Shown in pieces: positions 28,119 through 35,426 of a DNA stretch of 38,958 nt; position 1 is the first letter of the stretch, and every line of letters starts with the position of its first letter. Where the stretch lies: assembly GCA_021604565.1 (NCBI GenBank), contig BQJF01000040.1:1-38958 (forward strand), given 5' to 3'. This stretch comes from Minwuia thermotolerans (GTDB lineage Bacteria > Pseudomonadota > Alphaproteobacteria > Minwuiales > Minwuiaceae). Position numbers and translations under genes: made by a program. The notes under the pieces were generated by a model. That model searched no databases, was not told the DNA's origin, and saw only the letters and a program-made list of their open reading frames with translations.

Positions 28119-29105
28119 ATGAAATACGTACGTCTGGGCAATACGGGTCTGAAGGTCAGCCGTCTCTGTCTTGGTTGCATGACCTATGGTGATCCGTCGA
28201 AGGGCAACCATAGCTGGGTGCTGCGTGAAGATGAGTCCATGCCGTTCTTCAGGGAGGCCTGGGAAGCAGGCATCAACTTCTTCGATACCGCCGACATGTA
28301 CTCGCTGGGCGCGTCGGAGGAAGTGACGGGGCGGGCGCTGAAACAGCTCGGATCCCGTGACACGCAGGTGATCGCGACCAAGGTCTTCAACCCGATGAGC
28401 GATGATCGCAACGACCGGGGCCTGTCGCGCAAGCACATCATGAAGAGCATCGACGGCAGCCTGAAACGGCTCGGCACCGACCACGTCGATCTCTACCAGA
28501 TACACCGCTTCGACTACCACAGCCCCATCGAGGAGACGATGGAGGCGCTGCATGACTGCGTGAAGGCCGGCAAGGTCCGCTATATCGGTGCCTCGTCCAT
28601 GTGGGCGCGCCAGTTCATCCGGATGCAGCATGTGGCGGAGATGAATGGCTGGACGAAGTTCGTGTCCATGCAGAACTTCTACAATGCGGTCTATCGGGAA
28701 GAGGAGCGGGAGATGATCCCGTTCTGTCAGGAAACCGGTGTCGGCCTGATTCCATGGAGCCCGATGGGGCGTGGCTTCCTGACCCGGCGGCACACGGAAA
28801 GGACCATGGGTGACACGGCGCGGGCAACGTCCGATCCGGTGGCGGCCCGCGTCTTCGGGCGTGACGAGGACTATGCCGTGGCCGACGCGGTCGGCGATGT
28901 TGCCGATGCGCGCGGCGTGCCCATGGCCCAGGTGGCGCTGGCCTTCGTGCTGGCCAACCCGGCGATCACGTCTCCGATCATCGGTGCCTCCAAGCCCGGC
29001 CACATGGCGGACGCGCTGGCGGCACTCTCGCTGGAACTGACCGGGGATGAAATGAAGGTGATCCGTGATTCCTATCGCCCCAACGACGTGAAGGGACACC
29101 AGTGA
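28119..29105 (+). CDS. Aldo/keto reductase
   Basis: This 328-residue NADPH-type oxidoreductase of the aldo/keto reductase superfamily has the (beta/alpha)8 barrel pattern. The catalytic tetrad is complete: D56 and Y61 in FFDTADMYS, K88 in ATKVF and H129 in LYQIHRFD. The coenzyme-binding segment near the C-terminus is SPIIGASKPGH. The N-terminal MKYVRLGNTGLKVSRLCLG is typical of the YajO/Tas-like branch, whose substrates are often unknown. It opens a four-gene operon with a PLP enzyme, a thiol dioxygenase and a rhodanese; the next start overlaps its stop as GTGA. In this setting it may reduce a carbonyl product of the pathway, but that is inference. Confidence 0.9.
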   Translation: MKYVRLGNTGLKVSRLCLGCMTYGDPSKGNHSWVLREDESMPFFREAWEAGINFFDTADMYSLGASEEVTGRALKQLGSRDTQVIATKVFNPMSDDRNDRGLSRKHIMKSIDGSLKRLGTDHVDLYQIHRFDYHSPIEETMEALHDCVKAGKVRYIGASSMWARQFIRMQHVAEMNGWTKFVSMQNFYNAVYREEEREMIPFCQETGVGLIPWSPMGRGFLTRRHTERTMGDTARATSDPVAARVFGRDEDYAVADAVGDVADARGVPMAQVALAFVLANPAITSPIIGASKPGHMADALAALSLELTGDEMKVIRDSYRPNDVKGHQ

Positions 29106-30295
29106 TCGACATCGACCGTTGCCGGGCGGAGACGCCGGGCGTGGCCAAGGTGCTGCACTTCAACAATGCGGGCGCGGGGCTGATGCCCGCGCCCGTGTTG
29201 CAGTCGGTGAAGGATCATCTGGATCTGGAGGCCGGTATCGGCGGCTACGAGGCGGCGGATCGCGCGCGTTCATCCATCACCAGGACCTACCAGGCCATTG
29301 CCCGCTACCTGAACTGCGATGCAGGTGATGTTGCCGTCATGGAGAACGCGACGGTGGCCTGGAACCAGGCGTTCTTCGCCATTGCTGACCGCATGAAGCC
29401 CGGTGACCGGATCCTGACGGCGGAGGCGGAGTATGCCTCCAACTACCTGACCTACCTGAAGGTTGCGGCGCAGAAGGGCGTCACGGTCGAGGTGGTGCCG
29501 AGTGATGCGGACGGGGTGCTGGATGTGGCGACGCTGTCGCGGATGCTGGACGGCGGCGGGGTTGCGCTGGTTGCGGTGACGCACGTCCCCACCAATGGCG
29601 GTCTGGTCAATCCGGCAGCGGAGATCGGCAGGCTGACCCGCGCGGCGGGTGTCCCCTATCTGCTGGACGCCTGCCAGTCGGCAGGGCAGCGGGTGCTGGA
29701 TGTGCAGCAGATCGGCTGTGATTTCCTGACAGCAACCGGGCGGAAATACCTGCGCGGACCCCGCGGGACCGGCTTCCTCTATGCGAGGCCCGAGGCCGTC
29801 GCGCGGTTCGAGCCGCCGGTGATCGACCTGCATTCGGCCTCCTGGACGGGGCGCGATTCGCTGGAATGGCAATCCGGTGCCCGGCGCTTCGAGAACTGGG
29901 AGTTCAACGAGGCAGGGCGTATCGGACTGGGCATCGCGGTCGACTACATGCTGGATGTCGGAATTGCGGATATCGAGGTGCGGGTTTCGCGGCTGGCCGA
30001 ACAGCTTTGCGCGCAACTGGCCGAGATCGCCGGTGTGCGGGTTCTCGACCTGGGGCGGGAGCGCTGCGGGATCACCACCTTCACGGTTCACGGCATGGAT
30101 CCGCTGGCGGTGAAACAGGCGCTCGCCGCCCGACAGATGAATGTCACCACCAGCACGCCGAACAGCACGCGGATCGACATGGAACGACGACAGATCAGCG
30201 GACTCGTCCGCGCCTCCGTTCACTACTACAATACGGAGGTGGAGATTGACCGTTTCGTCGAGGCGGTCGCGGAGGAAACCGGGAGGCAACAATGA
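29102..30295 (+). CDS. Class V aminotransferase-fold PLP enzyme (cysteine desulfurase/epimerase/C-S lyase-like)
   Basis: This 397-residue fold-type I PLP protein is of the class V group, which includes cysteine desulfurases, isopenicillin-N epimerase-like proteins and EgtE-type C-S lyases. Features seen: H161 in VAVTHVPTNGG, the cofactor-pairing D189 in LLDACQSAGQ, and the Schiff-base lysine K215 in TATGRKYLRGPRGTG. I do not see a NifS/IscS catalytic-Cys loop; the C-terminal region has VTTSTPNSTRIDM instead, so a transaminase, epimerase or C-S lyase is more likely than a persulfide-forming desulfurase. The GTG start overlaps the aldo/keto reductase stop by 4 bases and its own stop overlaps the dioxygenase ATG by 4. 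Neighbouring sulfur enzymes favour a thiol-containing amino acid substrate. Confidence 0.8.
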   Translation: MIDIDRCRAETPGVAKVLHFNNAGAGLMPAPVLQSVKDHLDLEAGIGGYEAADRARSSITRTYQAIARYLNCDAGDVAVMENATVAWNQAFFAIADRMKPGDRILTAEAEYASNYLTYLKVAAQKGVTVEVVPSDADGVLDVATLSRMLDGGGVALVAVTHVPTNGGLVNPAAEIGRLTRAAGVPYLLDACQSAGQRVLDVQQIGCDFLTATGRKYLRGPRGTGFLYARPEAVARFEPPVIDLHSASWTGRDSLEWQSGARRFENWEFNEAGRIGLGIAVDYMLDVGIADIEVRVSRLAEQLCAQLAEIAGVRVLDLGRERCGITTFTVHGMDPLAVKQALAARQMNVTTSTPNSTRIDMERRQISGLVRASVHYYNTEVEIDRFVEAVAEETGRQQ

Positions 30296-30891
30296 CACCC
30301 AAGGAACGGGCAGCGGCGCGCGAGAACGCCGTCAGGGCCGCCATGATGCTGGTGCGCGCGATAGAGGTCGCGCAAGGGGTCACGCGCCAGTCCATCGCCG
30401 ACATGCGCGATGTGCTGATCGAACTGGCGAAGCGCCGGGACCTGTTTCCGCTGGAGGACTTTCCGCCACCGGAGGCGACAACGGAGCGCAAGAACGCGCT
30501 CTATCGCCTTTCGGAGGATGCGGACCACCGTTTCGCGCTCTATGCGCAGCTTTCCATGGGCGGCACCAATTCCCCGGCACACGATCACACCACCTGGGCG
30601 GTGATCGTGGGTATGGAGGGCAAGGAACTGAACCGCCTCTATGATCCCGCCGATGAAGGTGGCGTGGTGGAGAAGGACCAGTTCGTCGTCGAGGCCGGGA
30701 CCGGGCTGGCGCTGATGCCGGACGACCTGCATTCGATCCATATCGACGGCTCCGAACCGGTGCTGAATTTCCACATGTACGGGCTGGCGCTGGAGCAACT
30801 CGAACATCGCCGCTACTACAAGCCCGAGACCGGGGAGTGGAAGCATTTCCCCGCCTCCGAAGGCATTCGCGACCTGCCGATACCGGCATGA
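30292..30891 (+). CDS. Cupin thiol dioxygenase (cysteine dioxygenase/3-mercaptopropionate dioxygenase-like)
   Basis: This 199-residue single-cupin protein is of the cysteine dioxygenase group, non-haem iron enzymes that turn a thiol into a sulfinate with O2. Likely iron ligands are H97 and H99 (PAHDHTTW) and H147 (DDLHSIH). The HDHTTWAVI-type motif resembles mercaptopropionate dioxygenases more than animal cysteine dioxygenase. At the position of the family Ser-x-His-x-Tyr triad it has N159-F-H161-M-Y163, so the Ser is Asn. A helical N-terminal region of about 75 residues precedes the barrel. It starts ATGA-overlapped with the PLP enzyme and ends ATGA-overlapped with the rhodanese. The true thiol substrate is unknown. 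Confidence 0.8.
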   Translation: MTPKERAAARENAVRAAMMLVRAIEVAQGVTRQSIADMRDVLIELAKRRDLFPLEDFPPPEATTERKNALYRLSEDADHRFALYAQLSMGGTNSPAHDHTTWAVIVGMEGKELNRLYDPADEGGVVEKDQFVVEAGTGLALMPDDLHSIHIDGSEPVLNFHMYGLALEQLEHRRYYKPETGEWKHFPASEGIRDLPIPA

Positions 30892-32480
30892 AGAGCCTGA
30901 CCGCACCGGAACTGCGAAAACGTCTGACCGATGGTCAGGAAATCGCCCTGATCGACGTGCGGGAGGAAGGTGCCTTTTCCAGGGAGCACCTGTTCCTGGC
31001 GGCTTGCATCCCGTTGAGCCATCTGGAGTTCCGGGCGCCGCGCATGGTGCCGCGCCGGACCGTGCCAGTGGTGGTGACGGACCATGGCCCGTCGGACAAG
31101 GGGCTGGCAGAACGCGGCGCTGCCCGTCTCGCGGAAATGGGGTACACCGATGTTTCCGTGCTGGTCGGCGGCACGGCGGGCTGGCGAGCGGAGGGCTACG
31201 AGGTCTTCTCCGGCGTCAATGTCCCCTCCAAGGCGTTCGGCGAATTTGTCGAGCATCACTACGACACGCCGCGAATCGAAGCGGCGGAGCTTCAGCGGCT
31301 GAAGGATAGCGGCACGGACCTCGTCATTCTCGACAGCCGCCCGATGCCCGAATTCAACCGCATGTCGATCCCTGGCGGCGTCGACTGTCCGGGGGCGGAA
31401 CTGGTCTATCGTGTCAACACTCTGGCACCTGATCCGAACACCACCGTGGTGGTCAATTGCGCTGGCCGCACCCGTTCCATCATCGGCAGCCAGTCGCTGA
31501 TCAATGCCGGCATTCCGAACCCGGTCATGGCGCTGAAGGACGGCACCATGGGCTGGCAGCTGGCGGGACTGACCTGCGCCACCGGCGAGACCGAACATGC
31601 GCCACAGCCGGAAGGCGAGGCGCTGCAGGCCGCGAAGGACCGTGCCGCGCATGTCGCCGACCGCTTCGGTGTGCGCCGGACGGACAGCGCCACGGTTTCC
31701 CGCTGGCAGGCCGAGCCAGACCGCACCACCTGCCTGCTGGACGTGCGCACGGTGCAGGAGTTCGAGGCCGGTCACTGGCCCGGCGCCTATCATGCACCCG
31801 GCGGGCAACTGGTGCAGGCGACCGATGAATATGTCGCCACCCGCAACGCCCGCATCGTGCTGGCGGATGCGGAGGATGGCGTCCGTGCCACCATGACCGC
31901 GTCGTGGCTGATCCAGCTCGGCTGGACCGACGTGCATGTGCTGGCCGAACAGCCGACCGCGCCGGAGGTCGGGCCGGTGGATCTGGAACCGGCCCTGTTT
32001 CGCCCGGCGGAGACACTTTCGGTCGCCGAGATGCAGGCCGTCATCGACTCAGGCGAACCGGCAGCGGTGGTTGACCTGACGGAGAGCCTGACCTTCCGCA
32101 AGGGACACATTCCGGGCGCCTACTGGACCGTTCGTTCACGTCTGACGGAGAGCATGGTGGCGCTGGCGCATGCCGGGCTGATCCTGCTGACCTCCCCTGA
32201 CGGCCAACTGGCCCATTACGCAGCGCACGAACTGCGCGCCGCGCGACCGGATCTGGTCGTTCGCGTCCTCGCAGGCGGAACTGCCGCCTGGGTCGCCGCC
32301 GGTCAGCCCATGGAGTCCGGCCTCGACCGCGCCCTTACCGACACCGACGACGTCTGGTGGAAACCCTATGATCATCAGGGCGGCGTCCGGCAGGCGATGG
32401 AAGACTATCTGACCTGGGAAGTCGGCCTGGTCGAGCAGGTCAATCGCGATGGGTTGGTTGAGTTCAGACGCTTCGATTGA
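30888..32480 (+). CDS. Four-module rhodanese-like sulfurtransferase
   Basis: This 530-residue protein contains four tandem rhodanese-like modules at about residues 3-105, 127-230, 262-355 and 376-475, recognisable from repeated LIDVREE / LVILDSR / CLLDVRT / AVVDLTE strands and GGTAGW or GGTAAW ends. Only the second has a catalytic Cys, C191 in NCAGRTRS. The others have TDHGPSD, ADAEDG and TSPDGQ at that position. So it probably has one active site plus three structural or binding modules. A charged 55-residue tail follows module 4. The frame is open upstream inside the dioxygenase gene; I chose the ATG at 30888, which overlaps the stop (ATGA). It likely handles sulfane sulfur released in the pathway, which is inference. 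Confidence 0.88.
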   Translation: MKSLTAPELRKRLTDGQEIALIDVREEGAFSREHLFLAACIPLSHLEFRAPRMVPRRTVPVVVTDHGPSDKGLAERGAARLAEMGYTDVSVLVGGTAGWRAEGYEVFSGVNVPSKAFGEFVEHHYDTPRIEAAELQRLKDSGTDLVILDSRPMPEFNRMSIPGGVDCPGAELVYRVNTLAPDPNTTVVVNCAGRTRSIIGSQSLINAGIPNPVMALKDGTMGWQLAGLTCATGETEHAPQPEGEALQAAKDRAAHVADRFGVRRTDSATVSRWQAEPDRTTCLLDVRTVQEFEAGHWPGAYHAPGGQLVQATDEYVATRNARIVLADAEDGVRATMTASWLIQLGWTDVHVLAEQPTAPEVGPVDLEPALFRPAETLSVAEMQAVIDSGEPAAVVDLTESLTFRKGHIPGAYWTVRSRLTESMVALAHAGLILLTSPDGQLAHYAAHELRAARPDLVVRVLAGGTAAWVAAGQPMESGLDRALTDTDDVWWKPYDHQGGVRQAMEDYLTWEVGLVEQVNRDGLVEFRRFD

Positions 32481-32543
32481 ACCATTGAGAAGCGAACCGT
32501 TCTGGCAGTTGTATACTAGAGAAAGTACCTCACTCTCCCCGCA

Positions 32544-32711
32544 TCAATACTTGTTAGTCGGCTTCTTGCCACCGCCCGCCGAATTGCTAGGCTTGTGCGG
32601 CTTCGGAGGCGTCTCCAGCATGCGCTTGAGTACCCCGTCCCGAAGTCGTGCGACCGCGTCTTCATCGTGCCCGCTTTGATCTAGAGGAATATTTGTTATG
32701 TCGGCCGTCAT
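32544..32711 (-). CDS. Small hypothetical protein, divergent to and overlapping the HEPN-like gene
   Basis: A 55-residue minus-strand frame begins MTADITNIPLDQSG at 32711 and ends in a Pro/Lys-rich tail with MLETPPKPHKPS and GGGKKPTNKY. The phrase TPPKPHKP recurs, as far as I recall, in short uncharacterised proteobacterial proteins, which is why I prefer this to the antisense plus-strand frame. The same frame is open further upstream, but that part is antisense to the HEPN-like gene. Its first 14 bases overlap the start of that gene on the other strand. A weak GGTAGAGAA may be the ribosome site. It could be a partner or regulator of the HEPN-like protein, or an independent gene. Confidence 0.45.
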   Translation of the reverse strand: MTADITNIPLDQSGHDEDAVARLRDGVLKRMLETPPKPHKPSNSAGGGKKPTNKY

Positions 32712-33333
32712 TTTCTCTACCAAAGATGACAAGCATAGAATTGGCACAGAACTCTCCATGCACGAAATGGCTGCGATTGGCTTTGTGACTGTCTCATGGG
32801 CGCAACTCGAACATCTCATGCTCCAGAAAACGGCGGAATTGTGCGAAGAGGCGGGAATTCCACTCCATGCGCATGCAACTTCCTTGTCATTCAAGAAACG
32901 AATGCGCGCCCTTCGCGACCTCGCTAAACAGGTCATCGCCAATGATGACACAAGAATGGCTCTGCTTGACCTATTGACACAAATCGGCGGAGCCGAACGG
33001 AGTCGCAATCGGATAACGCACGGATTGTGGGATTGGCTCCCATCAAACCCCGACAAACTTCAAGCCTCTAGCTACCGACGCCCTTATGATTTTGAGGAGC
33101 CATTCGATTTCAAGAAACTCATCGCTCTTGCCGAAAGAATCGGCCAGATTAACTTTCGGCTAGCCTATTCTGGCGGGAAGGACGAGGCGATGGAAGAGAT
33201 TGCTGAATCTCGCGCGCAGCGTGGGGGGCACGTTAGCAGGCTAGGGATGCAGCTTCTTCAGGGCAAAGATATTTCAGACCTTCATCCCGATCTCGCCACC
33301 GCTCCAACACGCAAGCGATCTCCACGCAAATAG
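32698..33333 (+). CDS. Uncharacterised protein with HEPN-like RX4H motif
   Basis: This 211-residue, mostly helical protein is of a family I do not recognise by name. A segment with SWAQLEHLMLQ (residues 33-43), then SFKKRMRALRDLAK, then RSRNRITHGLW (101-111) follows the pattern of HEPN-type helical domains; R103-N104 to H108 fits the RX4-6H ribonuclease motif. AGAGGAA about 10 bases before the ATG is a good ribosome site. The base composition is visibly more AT-rich than its neighbours and it uses codons such as AGA, CTA and TTG that are rare nearby, suggesting transfer. The C-terminus is basic. The 138-base gap after it, to the convergent minus-strand gene, has no convincing terminator. Confidence 0.7.
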   Translation: MSAVIFSTKDDKHRIGTELSMHEMAAIGFVTVSWAQLEHLMLQKTAELCEEAGIPLHAHATSLSFKKRMRALRDLAKQVIANDDTRMALLDLLTQIGGAERSRNRITHGLWDWLPSNPDKLQASSYRRPYDFEEPFDFKKLIALAERIGQINFRLAYSGGKDEAMEEIAESRAQRGGHVSRLGMQLLQGKDISDLHPDLATAPTRKRSPRK

Positions 33334-33471
33334 CCACAAATACCCTGCGCCCAAAATCGTCTGAGTCAAAATCCGCGCTGGCTCGTCGGTTCTCAGATGG
33401 TGACGCCATCCTGCTTCCCCACGCATATAGTTGCCAAGCGGGCAAGTGCTGCAATCAAGCAGTGGACCAAC

Positions 33472-35418
33472 CTAGTATCCGAACATGTGATCCAGGCTGA
33501 AGGCGATGCCGGGGCGAAGCAGGCCGTGGAAGCCGAACAGGCGGCAGGTGGTGTCGCGGATCTGGACGTAGGCGTCCGGACCGGCGGCCTTCAGGTCGGC
33601 GGCGTCGAAGGTCTCTGACACGCGCCAGTGGCGGGAGCCGCCGCAGGGGATCGCGATGCGCTTCGTCACCAGCATTTCGCCCGCGCCGCTGAACAGGTTC
33701 AGGTCGGTGCTGGACTCCGGCGCCCAGGGCAGGGATGCGGGGTAGAGCAGGTGACACATGGCATCCGCCGTCTCGCCGCCCAGCCGCAGGAACAGCCGTG
33801 TCGAAAGGCCTGGCGGGCGCCCTGAATAGGACTGCGGCTCGTCACGGAAGATCAGCGGCATGTTGAACATGTGCGCGCCGAAGATGGTCTCGGCGCGATG
33901 GCCGCTGGCTCGCTGCTCGATCCGGGCCAGGGCATGCAGCCAGCCATCTGCTTCGCCACCGTCGCGAAAGTCGTAGAGGAATTCCACGTGACCGGTGCCG
34001 GAGGGCAGTTCGGCGGCGGCTTCCTTCATCCAGGCATCGACATCGATGGCAATGGAGTCCCTGCGCGCGACCCGGCCCAGGAATTTTTCGGCGACGCAGG
34101 TGCCATTGGCGTCGATCAGGTCGACCCGGATCGGCAGTTCCATCTGGGTATCGGCCATTGGCGTCGGCAGGCAGAAGGTCTGGAACTCCTCCACCGGCAG
34201 CACCGGCAGGGGCATGATGTAGCCCTTGCCGAACAGGGGAGCGTTCTCCCGGATTTCGGGATCCGGTTTCAGGTCAACCCGTTCCACGTTGGCATGGGCG
34301 ATACGGCGACGGCCCGAGGCGCGCTGGATCACTTCATAGCGCGGGCGGACGAAGTATCGCCCGGCCTGCAGTTCGATCTGATCGGGGAAGCGGGCATCGG
34401 GCAGCATGTCACCGACATTGACCGCGACAGTCCCGAACGGGGGCACGCTCTCGTCATATGTCGTGACATCCTGGCCACCGACCAGGTTGAAACCGATGAC
34501 TCCGGCGGGAATCTCGATCGGGTGGCTGTTCTGCACCCAGAGGATCAGATCCTCGTTCTCGTCCGGGGCAGGCACGCCGGCATAGAGGTCGGCGGGCCAG
34601 GCATTGGCGTCGTGGGTACAGCTCAACTGCTCCGCCGCATCGCCATAGACGTCCAGCGCGTACTTGACGATCTCGTGCCCCTTGATGCGTACCGCATGCA
34701 TGAACAGGGTGCCTGCGAAATCATCCAGGCCAAAGCGTTGCCGCACTTCGGCACTGTCGATGGTGATGGTCTCGAACGGGCGTGTAAGGGGTTCTTCCCA
34801 CTCCGCCAGGGTCGTGCCATCGCCGCCGATCAGACGACACCAGAGCGCCGGATCCTTGGCCCCGTAGCCGGACCAGTAGTTGGCGGTGACGATGCGGGTA
34901 TGAAGGCCGTCACCGTCGCGCAGGAAGCCGAAGTTGGTGGCGAAGTTCAGCGCGTCCACATAGGCCTTCGGCTGCGACAGCATGGTCTCGGGTAGCCTGA
35001 GTGGGTCCAGCGTCTCGATACGCTTGCCGGTGGGCATGATGTGTTTCAGGTGCTGCAGGAAGCCGTCGCCATCGAAGGCCGTGATCAGCAGCGTATCGAA
35101 ATCAAGGCCGATCTCCGTCACCGGACGCGCGGTCAGGCCGAAGGCTTCGCGGCCCACATGCTCGATCTGCTGTACCAGATAGGCGACGGGCGACAGCCCG
35201 GCCAGGTCGTGAAACACGTCCACCGTCTCCGCGTCGCCCAGCGGATCATAGATCGCGATCCGGCCCGCATCGGCCAGCGCCACACGCCAGCCCTTCGCAA
35301 GATCGGCGGTGATCGGGTGGCCCAGCGCCTTGAACAGGGTCAGGCCACCGGAATTGTTGCCGGGGCGCCAGCCCGCGCGGTGGTCCGCATTGCGGAACGT
35401 CTGGATGTTGAGGGTCAT
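33472..35418 (-). CDS. Uncharacterised 648-residue protein, downstream of the 2OG oxygenase
   Basis: I do not recognise a named family. The protein starts MTLNIQTFRNADHRAGW and has no signal peptide or membrane segment, so it is probably cytoplasmic. The first 120 residues or so alternate helix and strand and include DVFHDLAGLSPVAYLVQQIEHVGR. The rest is strand-rich, with many aromatic and acidic residues, as in repeated beta-sandwich modules; two stretches, near residues 310-345 and 560-640, look like related modules. GC content and codon use match the core genome. Eight bases separate it from the oxygenase gene upstream, so the two are almost certainly co-expressed with the ELM1-family gene. 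The pairing suggests either a substrate of the oxygenase or an enzyme in the same modification pathway, which is inference. Confidence 0.85.
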   Translation of the reverse strand: MTLNIQTFRNADHRAGWRPGNNSGGLTLFKALGHPITADLAKGWRVALADAGRIAIYDPLGDAETVDVFHDLAGLSPVAYLVQQIEHVGREAFGLTARPVTEIGLDFDTLLITAFDGDGFLQHLKHIMPTGKRIETLDPLRLPETMLSQPKAYVDALNFATNFGFLRDGDGLHTRIVTANYWSGYGAKDPALWCRLIGGDGTTLAEWEEPLTRPFETITIDSAEVRQRFGLDDFAGTLFMHAVRIKGHEIVKYALDVYGDAAEQLSCTHDANAWPADLYAGVPAPDENEDLILWVQNSHPIEIPAGVIGFNLVGGQDVTTYDESVPPFGTVAVNVGDMLPDARFPDQIELQAGRYFVRPRYEVIQRASGRRRIAHANVERVDLKPDPEIRENAPLFGKGYIMPLPVLPVEEFQTFCLPTPMADTQMELPIRVDLIDANGTCVAEKFLGRVARRDSIAIDVDAWMKEAAAELPSGTGHVEFLYDFRDGGEADGWLHALARIEQRASGHRAETIFGAHMFNMPLIFRDEPQSYSGRPPGLSTRLFLRLGGETADAMCHLLYPASLPWAPESSTDLNLFSGAGEMLVTKRIAIPCGGSRHWRVSETFDAADLKAAGPDAYVQIRDTTCRLFGFHGLLRPGIAFSLDHMFGY

Positions 35419-35426
35419 GGTCGGAC

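Noticed and set aside
32469..32494. Six-bp hairpin CGCTTC/GAAGCG across the rhodanese stop as a terminator
   Set aside because: The stem is short, the loop is 14 bases and there is no T-run after it.
32485..32517. TTGAGA and TATACT as a promoter for the HEPN-like gene
   Set aside because: The spacing is 21 bases, outside the usual 16-18, and the site is about 180 bases from the gene. I cannot support it.
32449..32679. 76-codon plus-strand frame between the rhodanese and HEPN-like genes
   Set aside because: It overlaps the rhodanese end in another frame and is antisense to the small minus-strand ORF, whose composition is more protein-like. No ribosome site was seen.
33233..33454. 73-codon minus-strand frame in the gap after the HEPN-like gene
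   Set aside because: It overlaps the end of the HEPN-like gene, has no convincing ribosome site and no recognisable pattern.
33871..34995. 374-codon plus-strand frame opposite the 648-residue protein gene
   Set aside because: Composition is that of an antisense shadow and there is no ribosome site. The minus-strand gene has better codon use, normal amino acid composition and tight coupling to its neighbour.
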